In this document: piece by piece, positions 17,784 through 26,672 of the stretch | Layout of the letters: every line of letters begins with the position of its first letter | How positions within the stretch are numbered: the first letter of the stretch is position 1 | NCBI GenBank assembly: GCA_015488615.1 | Contig: WFNM01000046.1 | Location: 1-49,021, forward strand | DNA length: 49,021 nt | DNA from: Sulfurimonas sp. | GTDB lineage: Bacteria; Campylobacterota; Campylobacteria; Campylobacterales; Sulfurimonadaceae | Direction: 5' to 3' | Position numbers and translations under genes: made by a program | Notes under the pieces: generated by a model | Databases searched by the model: none | Told to the model about the DNA's origin: nothing | What the model saw: only the letters and a program-made list of their open reading frames with translations

Positions 17784-19049
17784 ATGAAGATTTTGATTTT
17801 AGGTAGTGGTGGTCGTGAGTATTCAATAGCAAGAGCTATGAAAAATGAGAAAGAAGTGCATGAACTCTTTTTCCAACCTGGAAATGGGGCTACAAGTGAC
17901 TTAGGTACAAATCTTAATATCAAAGATTATAATGAACTTGCTGCATTCGCAAAAGAGAATGAGATAGAACTTACTATAGTAGGACCGGAAGCTCCATTGG
18001 TAGATGGTGTTGTCGATATCTTCAAAGCAGAGGGACTTACTATTTTTGGTCCTAGTAAAGAAGCTGCACAACTTGAGGGTTCAAAAGTTTATATGAAAAA
18101 CTTTTTAGCAAAGTACAATATCCCAACTGCTGCTTACATAGAGTCTGATTCTATTGAGGAGCTTTATAAATTTACAGAAAGTTTAACTGCTCCTATAGTA
18201 GTAAAAGCAGATGGACTTTGTGGTGGTAAGGGTGTTATTATTGCTATGAGCCATGATGAAGCGAAAAAAGCTATAGGTGAGATGCTCAGTGGTAAGAGCT
18301 TTGGCGATGCTGGAAAAAAAGTCATCGTTGAGGAGTTCCTTGATGGTTTTGAACTCTCTATGTTCGCTATCTGCGATGGTGATGACTACATTTTACTCCA
18401 AGCTGCACAAGATCACAAACGTCTACTAGATGGAGATCAAGGTCCAAACACTGGTGGTATGGGTGCATATGCTCCAACACCACTTGTAGATGAAGAACTG
18501 TATCAAAAAGTACGTGATCGTGTTATCCGACCTACTTTAAATGGTATGAAAGAGGAGGGTGCTCCTTTTGAAGGTGTTCTTTTTATCGGTATTATGGTCG
18601 TAAATGGTGAGCCGATAACATTGGAGTTTAATGTGCGTTTTGGAGATCCTGAATGTGAGATTTTAATGCCACTGATGACATCATCTGTTTCTGATATGTT
18701 TTACAAAGCTGCGACAAAGAGACTCTCAGATATTAATGTAGAGTTCTCCAATCAGTATGCAGTAGGTGTAGTGATGGCAAGTGCAAACTATCCATACTCA
18801 AGCTCAACTCCTGCTGAGATTATAGTAGATGAAGTACATCATGAAGAGATAGCAAAAAACACTCATATATCTTATGCAGGTGTGAGTAGAGAAGATAATA
18901 AACTTTATGCTGATGGTGGTCGTGTATTAGTATGTGTTGGTTTAGGCGATAGTATTAAAGAAGCTCGTAATCGTGCATATCTTCGCTGTGGTCAAGTTCA
19001 TTTTGCAGGTAAAAAGATCCGCACTGATATCGCTTATCAAGCACTTTAG
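17784..19049 (+). CDS. purD: Phosphoribosylamine-glycine ligase (PurD)
   Basis: PurD joins phosphoribosylamine and glycine with ATP to make GAR, the second step of purine synthesis. The 421 residues form a standard ATP-grasp enzyme. It has an N-terminal Rossmann-like part ([13 protein letters not shown], with Tyr where many homologues have His) and the conserved [15 protein letters not shown]. The ATP-grasp signatures include [13 protein letters not shown], and the substrate loop is [20 protein letters not shown]. The metal-binding [11 protein letters not shown] is also present. The length is normal and the gene intact. A GGAG ribosome site precedes the ATG. It follows the 6S-like RNA and precedes an RDD gene by 11 bp. 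Confidence 0.98.
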   Translation: MKILILGSGGREYSIARAMKNEKEVHELFFQPGNGATSDLGTNLNIKDYNELAAFAKENEIELTIVGPEAPLVDGVVDIFKAEGLTIFGPSKEAAQLEGSKVYMKNFLAKYNIPTAAYIESDSIEELYKFTESLTAPIVVKADGLCGGKGVIIAMSHDEAKKAIGEMLSGKSFGDAGKKVIVEEFLDGFELSMFAICDGDDYILLQAAQDHKRLLDGDQGPNTGGMGAYAPTPLVDEELYQKVRDRVIRPTLNGMKEEGAPFEGVLFIGIMVVNGEPITLEFNVRFGDPECEILMPLMTSSVSDMFYKAATKRLSDINVEFSNQYAVGVVMASANYPYSSSTPAEIIVDEVHHEEIAKNTHISYAGVSREDNKLYADGGRVLVCVGLGDSIKEARNRAYLRCGQVHFAGKKIRTDIAYQAL

Positions 19050-19060
19050 GAAGTCGTGTT

Positions 19061-19510
19061 TTGAATGAAAAGATAGAAGAGATACTCAATAGAGAAGGTC
19101 TAGTTTTGGCAGATATTAAAAAGCGTGCAGCAGCTTTTGTTATCGATGAATTTTTACTCTCTTTTATACTTATATTTGCACTTTGGAACTCTTTTTCTCA
19201 AGCTGAAAATACAGAAGCTGTTATAGCTCTTACAAATAGTTTTGTTTTAGAATATATAATGATGAAAATTATTTATCAAGCATTCTTTGTGATGCAGTAT
19301 GGTGCTACTATTGGAAAATTAGCAATGAAAATTCGTGTTATAGAGATAAAGACACTTGCTAATCCAAATGTTCTTGTTTCACTAAATCGGGCTATATTTA
19401 GGATTATTAGTGAGATGCTTTTTTATCTCGGATTTTTATGGGGAATGCTTAATCCAAATCGTCAGACATGGCATGACCTTACAGCCAAAACTTTGGTTGT
19501 AAATGCTTAA
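19061..19510 (+). CDS. RDD-family membrane protein
   Basis: The 149-residue protein has the RDD pattern: a charged N-terminus with KKRAAAFVIDEFLLS, where Arg and Asp sit in the first membrane segment, then two more hydrophobic segments and the C-terminal RQTWHDLTAKTLVV. RDD proteins are small inner-membrane proteins, some proposed to transport small compounds or ions; the substrate is unknown here. The start is a TTG 7 bases after an AGGAAG ribosome site that overlaps the purD stop. Its last 8 bases overlap lptD, so the two genes are probably expressed together. Confidence 0.88.
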   Translation: MNEKIEEILNREGLVLADIKKRAAAFVIDEFLLSFILIFALWNSFSQAENTEAVIALTNSFVLEYIMMKIIYQAFFVMQYGATIGKLAMKIRVIEIKTLANPNVLVSLNRAIFRIISEMLFYLGFLWGMLNPNRQTWHDLTAKTLVVNA

Positions 19511-21659
19511 ACTACTACTTTTTCTTTTCATATTTATATGCTCCCTTTACGGGGCAGATAAGGTGGAGATTTACTCAGAAAATTTACAAACACAAGATCA
19601 AATAGTGACTGCCACCGGTGGGGTGACAGTTGTCTATAAAGAGTACTTTCTTACAGCTAATCATGCTGTATATAACAGGGAAAGTGGGGACTTAGAACTG
19701 TATGGTAATATTCGTGTATATAATGGTCTTGAGTATAAAATACTAGGAGAGTATGCGAAGTTAAATATTGCAAAAAAAGAGCGCTCTTTTGAGCCATTTT
19801 ATATGACAGATGAAAAAACAGATTTATGGATGAGTGCTAATAAGGGTGAGACTAAAGATGCTCTTATTACTATAAATTCAGGAACACTCAGCGGTTGTGA
19901 TCCTTTTCATCCTAAATGGAAGATGGAATTTTCTTCATTAAATCATGATACTGTTAAAAAATGGACAAATATTTATAATGCAAGATTTTATTTAGGGGAT
20001 ATTCCCATTTTTTATACTCCTTATTTTGGTTATTCGACAGATACAACAAGAAAAACAGGATTATTGATACCCACTTTTGGACTATCTTCAAGTGAGGGTG
20101 TTTACTTTGCGCAACCTATCTATATTGCTGAGCAGAACTGGTGGGATATGGAGATTACTCCTCAAGTACGTACTGCTCGTGGAAAGGGAGTTTATCAAAC
20201 TTTTCGTTTTGTAGATTCTGCTGTTTCCCATGGTGAGTTTACTACTGGGTATTTTAAAGAGAATGATGCTTATTTCAAAAAGTACAACTTAAAAAATCAA
20301 ACACATTATGGATTGAACTTTAAGTATAACAACGGTGATTTTATAAATAACTGGTTCGGTACAAATTTTGAAGGCCAGTCTGTTATTTATGCTGATATAA
20401 GCTATATGAATGATGTTGAATATATTAACCTTGCAAAAAGTGATACACTTAGTACTCTAACAGCAACACAGATACTCTCGCGTCTAAATATGTTTTACAA
20501 CAGTGAAAATCACTATACTGGTGCTTACTTTAAAAACTATCAAAATCTTACATATACACCACAGCAGCAAAGTGAATTACTGCAGAAATTACCTACACTA
20601 CAATATCATTATTACTTAAAGACCTTCTTAGCTGATCATTTACTCTATAACTTGGATATGCAAGTCAATAACAACATTCGTAAAAAAGGTAAAACTGCTG
20701 TACAAACAGATATAAAATTACCTATTACACTGCAAACATCACTACTTGACGAGTATCTCAATCTCTCTTATACCACATATTTATATGCACAGTATTCCCA
20801 GTTTGGAGGTTCGGATTCGAAAACTGCGATACAAGCAACTGATCTAAAAAATGGGTATTATGCTAGATACACTAATACTGTTTCTCTTTCAACACAACTT
20901 ACAAAAGCTTATAAAAAAGGATCGCATGTAATCTCTTTTGCTCTAAGGTACAATAAACCTGGGCAGGAAAAACGTGATGGTTTCTATGTAAAGAATGAAG
21001 GTTGCCAATTCTCATCAAATAGTGCAGAGTGTGAATTTTATAATATCACTTCAGTACACGAAGAAACGCAGTTTGAATTTATTCAGTATGTATATGGCCA
21101 AAAAAGTTCGCAAATACTGTATCAGCGTCTCTCTCAGTCTGTAGCATTTACTGATAATAATCAGTCTTATAGTGAGTTAGAAAATGAACTAGACTACAAA
21201 GTAACAAGTTATTTAAGTTTTTACAACAATATGTTTTATAATTATCATGAAAAACTACTTTCCAAAGCACTTAATCGGATAAAATTAAATACACATGGAT
21301 TTTCTACGACCATATCACATCTCTATCAAAATAATTTTAAAAAAAACCTTACGATAAAAGAGCGCAAAACAAGTTATATTACATCCTCTTTTTCTTATAA
21401 ATATAAAGAGCATTATTCTTTTAATGCTCTTTATAATTACGATACAGTAAAAAGGGAGTTAAAATCTCGAGGTATAGGCTTTTTATATAAAAGTAAATGC
21501 CTTGATTTTGGACTGAAGTATCAAGAAAATAGACGTCCCGTTACTATAAATAGTGGAAATTCTTTTATTGACGATAGATTCGTATTTTTATCTATTGTTT
21601 TAAAACCAGTAATGCAAAATAGCGGAGACTCACTACTCGCATATCAGTTACCAAATTAA
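19503..21659 (+). CDS. lptD: LPS-assembly protein LptD
   Basis: LptD forms the outer-membrane channel that, with LptE, places lipopolysaccharide in the outer leaflet. The 718-residue protein has a signal peptide (about 1-17). A periplasmic OstA/jellyroll domain follows (about 20-150: TGGVTVVYKEYFLTANHAVY, LYGNIRVYNGLEY). The long C-terminal beta-barrel has alternating aromatic/polar strands (PIFYTPYFGYSTD, RKTGLLIPTFG). Cysteines occur in the N-domain (SGCDPFHP) and as a close pair in the barrel (GCQFSSNSAECEF), so disulfide-assisted maturation is possible but does not follow the E. coli spacing. It is shorter than E. coli LptD (784), as usual in this phylum. It overlaps the RDD gene by 8 bp. 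Confidence 0.93.
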   Translation: MLKLLLFLFIFICSLYGADKVEIYSENLQTQDQIVTATGGVTVVYKEYFLTANHAVYNRESGDLELYGNIRVYNGLEYKILGEYAKLNIAKKERSFEPFYMTDEKTDLWMSANKGETKDALITINSGTLSGCDPFHPKWKMEFSSLNHDTVKKWTNIYNARFYLGDIPIFYTPYFGYSTDTTRKTGLLIPTFGLSSSEGVYFAQPIYIAEQNWWDMEITPQVRTARGKGVYQTFRFVDSAVSHGEFTTGYFKENDAYFKKYNLKNQTHYGLNFKYNNGDFINNWFGTNFEGQSVIYADISYMNDVEYINLAKSDTLSTLTATQILSRLNMFYNSENHYTGAYFKNYQNLTYTPQQQSELLQKLPTLQYHYYLKTFLADHLLYNLDMQVNNNIRKKGKTAVQTDIKLPITLQTSLLDEYLNLSYTTYLYAQYSQFGGSDSKTAIQATDLKNGYYARYTNTVSLSTQLTKAYKKGSHVISFALRYNKPGQEKRDGFYVKNEGCQFSSNSAECEFYNITSVHEETQFEFIQYVYGQKSSQILYQRLSQSVAFTDNNQSYSELENELDYKVTSYLSFYNNMFYNYHEKLLSKALNRIKLNTHGFSTTISHLYQNNFKKNLTIKERKTSYITSSFSYKYKEHYSFNALYNYDTVKRELKSRGIGFLYKSKCLDFGLKYQENRRPVTINSGNSFIDDRFVFLSIVLKPVMQNSGDSLLAYQLPN

Positions 21660-21680
21660 AATAAGTAAAAGGATAGGAGC

Positions 21681-22337
21681 ATGAAACAGTATAAAAATAT
21701 ACTTGAGAATAGAGAAGATGCTGCAAGACAACTCTTAGATATTATTCCAGTCAATAAGGTTAAAGATGAGCAGTGGCAGATAGTTGCTACCTCTAAAGGG
21801 GGCCTCTCCTTAGGTTCATTGATTACAAAAAAATTTCATAACCCTTTAGAAGCACTTTTTATGGCACCTATCATGGCACCTAACAATCCAGAGTGTGAAG
21901 TAGCACGTGTAAGTGAGACTGAAGAGATAGTAATAAATGAAAAATTAGTAGCCGCTTTTGATATTCAGTATGATTATATTTATGGTGAAGCGCATAGAAA
22001 GCATGAAGAGGATATACTTAGCTATATTTATCAGTACAGAAAAGGACGACCTTTTTCCTCTATGAGTGACAAGATAGTGATGCTTGTTGATGATGGAAGT
22101 GAGACAGGAAGTCGTTTTTTAACAGCACTAAAAACTGTACTTGCTCAGAAGCCAAAGGCTATCTATATAGCAGTACCTGTTTTACCTACGGATGTTTTAG
22201 AATTATTAGAACCGTTTGTAGATGAGATATTTTTTCTTTATGATATAGATGACTTTGTGGAAACAAGTCTTTACTATACAAATCTAGAAAAAGTTGAAGA
22301 TGAAGAGATAGAAAAATTATTAGAGGAAAACAGATGA
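21681..22337 (+). CDS. Phosphoribosyltransferase-like protein
   Basis: The 218 residues contain a type I phosphoribosyltransferase core. The PRPP-binding loop is IVMLVDDGSETGSRF at about 132-145, and a conserved N-terminal loop reads ATSKGGLSLGSLI. The 40-residue hood and C-terminus do not match the hypoxanthine or adenine enzymes I know, so the base specificity is unclear. Similar stand-alone proteins are annotated only as phosphoribosyltransferases and may be regulatory. Its stop overlaps the pnp start (ATGA), which suggests coupling to RNA turnover, where nucleotides are released. Confidence 0.82.
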   Translation: MKQYKNILENREDAARQLLDIIPVNKVKDEQWQIVATSKGGLSLGSLITKKFHNPLEALFMAPIMAPNNPECEVARVSETEEIVINEKLVAAFDIQYDYIYGEAHRKHEEDILSYIYQYRKGRPFSSMSDKIVMLVDDGSETGSRFLTALKTVLAQKPKAIYIAVPVLPTDVLELLEPFVDEIFFLYDIDDFVETSLYYTNLEKVEDEEIEKLLEENR

Positions 22338-24520
22338 AATACGATGTAAGTTTAGAATTAGAAAATAGAGAAGAGTCATACTCTTTTGGAGATGTTGCAA
22401 AGCAGGCAAATGGTGCTTGTTGGATTAAGTCTGGAAAGACAGTTATACTCGCAACGGTAGTAATCGATGAAACAGAGATAGTAAAAGACGATTTTCTTCC
22501 TCTTACAGTTCAGTATATCGAGAAAACATATGCAGCAGGAAAGATTCCTGGTGGATTCTTTAAGCGCGAAACTAAGCCGAGTGATTTTGAGACACTTACT
22601 TCTCGTATAGTAGATCGTTCACTTCGTCCACTTTTTCCAGCTGGTTTTGGACATCCAACACAGGTAACTATCATGGTCTTTTCTGCTGATGATGAGTCCG
22701 ATCTTCAAGTGCTTGCATTAAATGCAGCTTCAGCTGCACTTTTTACTTCAGATATAGATATAAATACTTCTGTATCTGCTGTTCGTGCGGCAAAGGTTGA
22801 TGGAGAGTTAGTACTTAACCCAACTCTTTCACAGCTTCAAAACTCTACACTAGATCTTTATCTATCGGGAACAAAAGATGATCTTCTTATGATAGAAATG
22901 CGTGCCTTTGGTGGTGAGCATGTAGAGATGAATGAGATGATAGTTGACCCAATGCTTGACCCTACAATGACAGGAGCAGTGATAGCAACTCATGTATCAA
23001 ATGCAATGAGTGAAGATGAACTTATAGCAGTATTTGAAAAAACAGAAACTGAGCTTTTTGCTGCAAATACAAAGTATGAAGCTGCATTTACTTCACTAAG
23101 AAAAGAGCAAGTTGCACTTGATCTCAAAGCTCATTCTTTAAATGAAGAGATGGTCTCTTATGTAAGAGATAACTGTATGAAAGAGATAAAAGACGCGATG
23201 AAGCAGATGGCAAAGTCTGAGCGTTCAACTGCACTTAGAACACTTCGTAAGTCTATTCTTACTACAAAAGAAGAGTGGGCAACTGTAGAACTAGAAGTAC
23301 AACTTAAAGATGCAGTAAATTCAGTGAAAAAAGAAGAGGTTCGTGCACAAATCTTAAATGAAAATACACGTGCTGATGGTCGTGCCTTAACTGAAGTAAG
23401 ACCTATTACGATAGATACAAATGTACTTCCAAACGCGCACTCATCATGTCTCTTTACTCGTGGACAAACGCAGGCTCTTGTAGTACTTACTATGGGTGGA
23501 CCAAAAGACGCTCAGATGTTTGAATCTTTAACAGATAGCCAAACACAAAATGAAAACTTTATGGTGCACTATAACTTCCCTGGTTTTTCAGTTGGCGAAG
23601 CAAGTCCAGTTATGGGAACAAAGCGTCGTGAACTCGGTCATGGTAACCTTGCAAAACGAGCCTTAGCACCAGCAGTTAATTTAGAGGGGCAAACAGTGCG
23701 TTTAGTTTCAGAGATTTTAGAGTCAAATGGTTCTTCATCTATGGCAACTGTATGTGGTGGTTATATGGCTCTTCGTGCAGCAGACATCGAAACTAGTGAC
23801 ACTATTGCTGGAATCGCTATGGGTATGGTAAGTGAGGGCGATAAGTATGCTATCCTCTCTGACATTATGGGTCTTGAAGATCATGATGGAGATATGGACT
23901 TTAAAGTAACGGGTTCAAAAGAAGGTATCACTGCTATGCAGATGGATATCAAACTCGGTGGAATCTCTTTATCTGTACTAAAAGAGGCACTTTATCAGGC
24001 AAAAGAGGGTCGTGCACATATCATCGACATCATGCTTGAAGCTGAATCAAAGATAGAATTTAACGATGGTGTTTTACCAAGTGTTGACTTTTTTCACATC
24101 CATCCATCTTTCATAGGTGAGGTTATCGGTCAAGCAGGTAAAACTATTCGCGAGATGATTGAGAAGTTTGAAGTTGCTATTGACATTGACAAAAAAGATG
24201 GAAAAGTAAAGATTACTGGTAAAAACAAAACTGGTGTTGCTGGTGCTCGTGGGCATATAGAGAGTATAGTAAATGCTCCTAAAAAAGAGAAAGTAAAGTA
24301 TGAAGTTGGTCAGCAGTATGAGGGAACTATCAAACGCATAGTAGACTTTGGTGCGTTTGTAGAGCTTCCTGATGGTACGGATGGACTTCTTCATATCTCT
24401 AAGATCTCTAAAGACCGTGTGCAAAATATCTCTGATATCTTCTCTGAAGGTGATAAAGTAAAAGTAGAAATCCTTGAGTTCAAAGGAAACAAGATATCTT
24501 TAGGTAGAGTTTACGAATAG
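22334..24520 (+). CDS. pnp: Polyribonucleotide nucleotidyltransferase (PNPase)
   Basis: PNPase degrades RNA 3' to 5' by phosphorolysis and can add tails. The 728-residue protein shows the first RNase PH domain (FFKRETKPSDFE, RIVDRSLRPLFP), the helical linker (about 225-330) and the second, catalytic RNase PH domain (FTRGQTQALVV, NFPGFSVGE, SSSMATVCGG, DIMGLEDHDGDMDFKV). The KH domain follows (IGEVIGQAGKTIRE), then the S1 domain (YEGTIKRIVDFGAFVEL). All parts are intact. It overlaps the upstream phosphoribosyltransferase gene by 4 bp. No terminator stands out before the atpE promoter at 24549. Confidence 0.98.
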   Translation: MKYDVSLELENREESYSFGDVAKQANGACWIKSGKTVILATVVIDETEIVKDDFLPLTVQYIEKTYAAGKIPGGFFKRETKPSDFETLTSRIVDRSLRPLFPAGFGHPTQVTIMVFSADDESDLQVLALNAASAALFTSDIDINTSVSAVRAAKVDGELVLNPTLSQLQNSTLDLYLSGTKDDLLMIEMRAFGGEHVEMNEMIVDPMLDPTMTGAVIATHVSNAMSEDELIAVFEKTETELFAANTKYEAAFTSLRKEQVALDLKAHSLNEEMVSYVRDNCMKEIKDAMKQMAKSERSTALRTLRKSILTTKEEWATVELEVQLKDAVNSVKKEEVRAQILNENTRADGRALTEVRPITIDTNVLPNAHSSCLFTRGQTQALVVLTMGGPKDAQMFESLTDSQTQNENFMVHYNFPGFSVGEASPVMGTKRRELGHGNLAKRALAPAVNLEGQTVRLVSEILESNGSSSMATVCGGYMALRAADIETSDTIAGIAMGMVSEGDKYAILSDIMGLEDHDGDMDFKVTGSKEGITAMQMDIKLGGISLSVLKEALYQAKEGRAHIIDIMLEAESKIEFNDGVLPSVDFFHIHPSFIGEVIGQAGKTIREMIEKFEVAIDIDKKDGKVKITGKNKTGVAGARGHIESIVNAPKKEKVKYEVGQQYEGTIKRIVDFGAFVELPDGTDGLLHISKISKDRVQNISDIFSEGDKVKVEILEFKGNKISLGRVYE

Positions 24521-24548
24521 TTTAAACTCTTCTTTAGAACTGTTTGAT

Positions 24549-24554
24549 TATAAT
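24549..24554 (+). promoter_or_regulatory. -10 box and long leader of atpE
   Basis: A consensus TATAAT lies 111 bp before the atpE start, implying a leader of about 105 nt. The leader can form small hairpins: TAGG-GAAA-TCCTA near 24572 and TTGC-TTTATC-GCAA near 24601-24614. I do not recognise a known riboswitch. A strong independent promoter would fit the need for many c-subunits per ATP synthase. Confidence 0.55.
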
Positions 24555-24665
24555 TCGCATATCAATTTTTAGTAGGGAAATCCTAGCATTTATGTGTGGG
24601 TTGCTTTATCGCAAGATGAGGTTACGCTATCCGAACACTATTGTAATAATATTAAGGACAATTTT

Positions 24666-24980
24666 ATGAAAAAAATTCTTTTTCTTTTAGTAGCATTTTC
24701 AGCTGCTGCATTCGCTAATGATGGTGAAGTTGCAAACCAAACACTTAAAGCTTACTCTATGATCGCTGCTGGTCTTGGTCTAGGTCTTGCTGCATTAGGT
24801 GGAGCTATCGGTATGGGTCATACTGCTGCTGCAACTATCGCTGGTACTGCACGTAACCCAGGTCTTGGTGCTAAACTTATGACTACAATGTTCATCGCTC
24901 TTGCAATGATCGAAGCACAAGTTATCTATGCACTAGTAATTGCGTTAATCGCACTTTACGCTAACCCTTACTTAGGTTAA
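24666..24980 (+). CDS. atpE: F-type ATP synthase subunit c with N-terminal signal peptide
   Basis: Subunit c forms the rotor ring of F1Fo ATP synthase. The 104-residue protein has a signal peptide (1-17, ending AFA). A helical hairpin follows: glycine-rich helix 1 (Gly36, 38, 40, 45, 49), the polar loop Arg63-Asn-Pro65 and helix 2 with the ion-carrying Glu83 (LAMIEAQVIYAL). The signal peptide is a trait of epsilonproteobacterial c-subunits. The ATG at 24666 follows an AAGGA ribosome site; an in-frame upstream codon at 24594 would add 24 residues and is rejected. As usual in this group, atpE stands apart from the other atp genes, none of which are in the window. Confidence 0.95.
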   Translation: MKKILFLLVAFSAAAFANDGEVANQTLKAYSMIAAGLGLGLAALGGAIGMGHTAAATIAGTARNPGLGAKLMTTMFIALAMIEAQVIYALVIALIALYANPYLG

Positions 24981-25010
24981 TCGTTTAACGATACAATTAA
25001 GTAAACCTCA

Positions 25011-25032
25011 GTTCAACTCTTAGGAGTTGGAC
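25011..25032 (+). terminator. Hairpin between atpE and tRNA-Leu
   Basis: A 9-bp stem (GTTCAACTC / GAGTTGGAC, one G-T pair) with a TTAG loop lies 30 bp after the atpE stop. The following bases are only moderately T-rich. It could be an atpE terminator or 3' stabiliser, or a processing point for the tRNA that starts 24 bp later. Confidence 0.45.
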
Positions 25033-25055
25033 AAACTTTATACCGCTTTTTATAT

Positions 25056-25139
25056 GCGCAGGTGGTGGAACGGTAGACACGCAACGTTGAGGTCGTTGTG
25101 CCTTCGGGTGTGGGGGTTCAAATCCCCCTCTGCGCACCA
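25056..25139 (+). tRNA. tRNA-Leu (anticodon GAG)
   Basis: The acceptor stem GCGCAGG pairs with the 3' arm TCTGCGC, followed by A and an encoded CCA. The D arm reads GGTGGAACGGTAGACAC. The anticodon stem CAACG/CGTTG encloses the loop TTGAGGT, giving anticodon GAG. A long variable arm (TGCCTTCGGGTGT) and a T arm with GGTTCAAATCC complete a class II leucine tRNA. It reads CUC and CUU codons. It is in the same direction as atpE and may be cut from its transcript or use the weak TACAAT box near 24992. Confidence 0.97.
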
Positions 25140-25181
25140 TTATTCAATCCTTTTTAATCCACTCTCTGATATAATTCTTTT

Positions 25182-25826
25182 ATGAACTTACTATCTGTAA
25201 ATAACTTATCACATACTTTTGAATATAAACTTTTTTCTGATGTTAACTTAGAGCTTAACTCTGGTGAAACCATTGCTATTATTGGGATGAGTGGAAGTGG
25301 AAAATCCACACTCTTACATATACTTTCTACACTACTAACTCAAGATGAGGGTAGTGTTTCTCTCTTTGGTGAAGAGATCTCAAGTATGAGCAAAAAAAAG
25401 CTTACTGAGATAAAACGCTATGACTTAGGCCTTATTTTTCAATCTCATTATCTTTTTAATGGTTTTACCGCATATGAGAATCTTGAAGTATCAGAGATAC
25501 TTTCTCAAAATAAGATAGATGAAATACTATTAGAGCGGCTTAACATAAAAAAAGTCATTGAAAATAAGGTAACGAAGCTTTCAGGTGGGCAGCAACAACG
25601 TGTATCAATTGCTCGCGTATTGACAAAACAGCCTCGTATTATCTTCGCTGATGAGCCAACAGGTAATCTTGACACCAAAACAGCAGATAATGTGATGCAA
25701 CTCTTTTTTGAGTATTGTAAAGATAAAAATGCGGGAATGATTCTCGTTACACATGATGAAAACTTAGCACACAAATGTCAAAAGGTTTATCAGCTCGAAG
25801 ATAAAAAATTACAGCAGATTAAGTAG
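25182..25826 (+). CDS. ABC transporter ATP-binding protein, LolD/MacB-like
   Basis: The 214-residue ATPase has Walker [10 protein letters not shown] (35-43), a Q-loop ([12 protein letters not shown]), the signature LSGGQ (133-137), Walker B IIFADEPT (153-160) and a switch His in LVTHDE. The overall pattern is that of LolD, which powers release of lipoproteins from the inner membrane, and of MacB-type exporters. No permease gene is adjacent, so the partner must be encoded elsewhere. fliR begins 9 bp downstream. The same gene pair occurs in C. jejuni to my recollection, so the link is an old one of the phylum. Confidence 0.9.
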   Translation: MNLLSVNNLSHTFEYKLFSDVNLELNSGETIAIIGMSGSGKSTLLHILSTLLTQDEGSVSLFGEEISSMSKKKLTEIKRYDLGLIFQSHYLFNGFTAYENLEVSEILSQNKIDEILLERLNIKKVIENKVTKLSGGQQQRVSIARVLTKQPRIIFADEPTGNLDTKTADNVMQLFFEYCKDKNAGMILVTHDENLAHKCQKVYQLEDKKLQQIK

Positions 25827-25835
25827 AAAACTTAA

Positions 25836-26600
25836 ATGGAATGGGCACAGATATTTAATGAAGATTTTATAGTTGGTTTTGTCCTTCTTTTCTTCCGTAT
25901 GGCTGCACTTTTTTTAGCAGTACCTATCTTTTCTCATAAAAATATTCCAATGACTATTAAAGCTGCAATGGCTTTTTTCTTCACAGTTGTCTTTTATCCC
26001 TCTATGCCTCCACTTGATATGCCTATAAATGCAGCGGCAATAATCTTGGCCATTTTAAGTGAGTTTATGCTTGGGTTGGTAGTAGGGATAGTGCTGCTTT
26101 TAGCTTATAATGTTATAACATTTGCAGGTGGTTTAATATCTTTTATGATGGGTTTTTCAATGGCAAGTGCGATAGATCCCCAAACTGGTGTTTCAATGCC
26201 AATTATTTCACAGTTTCTTTCTCTTATGGGGCTCATGGTACTTCTTTCTCTAAATCTACATCACTGGGTGCTACTTTTTATAGATAAATCACTGAAAAGT
26301 GTACCTTTAGGTGGTTTTATGATGAGTGAAAATATCTTTCATTATGTGATTCATGCCGCTTCAAATATGTTTATTGTAGGATTTATGATTGCATTTCCTA
26401 TTATTGCACTCTCGTGGCTGGCAGATGTTATCTTTGGTATGCTGATGAAAACAATGCCTCAGTTTAACTTGCTAGTAATAGGATTTCCTATTAAAATTAT
26501 GGTGGCGTTTGTGGTACTTATTGCTACATTTGCATCGAGTATGTTGATACTAAAAGAGCAAATGATAGAAGCTTTTAATGCATTAACGATGCTTTTTTAG
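25836..26600 (+). CDS. fliR: Flagellar export apparatus protein FliR
   Basis: FliR joins FliP and FliQ to form the export gate of the flagellar type III secretion system in the inner membrane. The 254-residue protein has about six hydrophobic segments. Family patterns include FFRMAALFLAVPIFSHKNIP, GFSMASAIDPQTG and the C-terminal PQFNLLVIGFPIKI. The length is typical. It is the only recognised structural flagellar gene in the window. A weak GCAT/ATGC hairpin with a T-run overlaps its last codons (26580-26598) and could end the message. A promoter-like TACAAT lies just after it, at 26611. Confidence 0.95.
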   Translation: MEWAQIFNEDFIVGFVLLFFRMAALFLAVPIFSHKNIPMTIKAAMAFFFTVVFYPSMPPLDMPINAAAIILAILSEFMLGLVVGIVLLLAYNVITFAGGLISFMMGFSMASAIDPQTGVSMPIISQFLSLMGLMVLLSLNLHHWVLLFIDKSLKSVPLGGFMMSENIFHYVIHAASNMFIVGFMIAFPIIALSWLADVIFGMLMKTMPQFNLLVIGFPIKIMVAFVVLIATFASSMLILKEQMIEAFNALTMLF

Positions 26601-26672
26601 TTTTTTTGGATACAATAATATGATTGTTGTTTTATAAAAATAATCACTAACTCTCTTCTTTAAGGATAAGGT

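Noticed and set aside
24570-24650. SRP (4.5S) RNA in the atpE leader
   Set aside because: The conserved SRP tetraloop region (GGAAGCAGCC-like) is missing and the stretch is better explained as an mRNA leader.
24594-24665. N-terminal extension of AtpE by 24 residues from an upstream in-frame start
   Set aside because: It would sit before a clear signal peptide and lacks a ribosome site, whereas the ATG at 24666 has AAGGA upstream.
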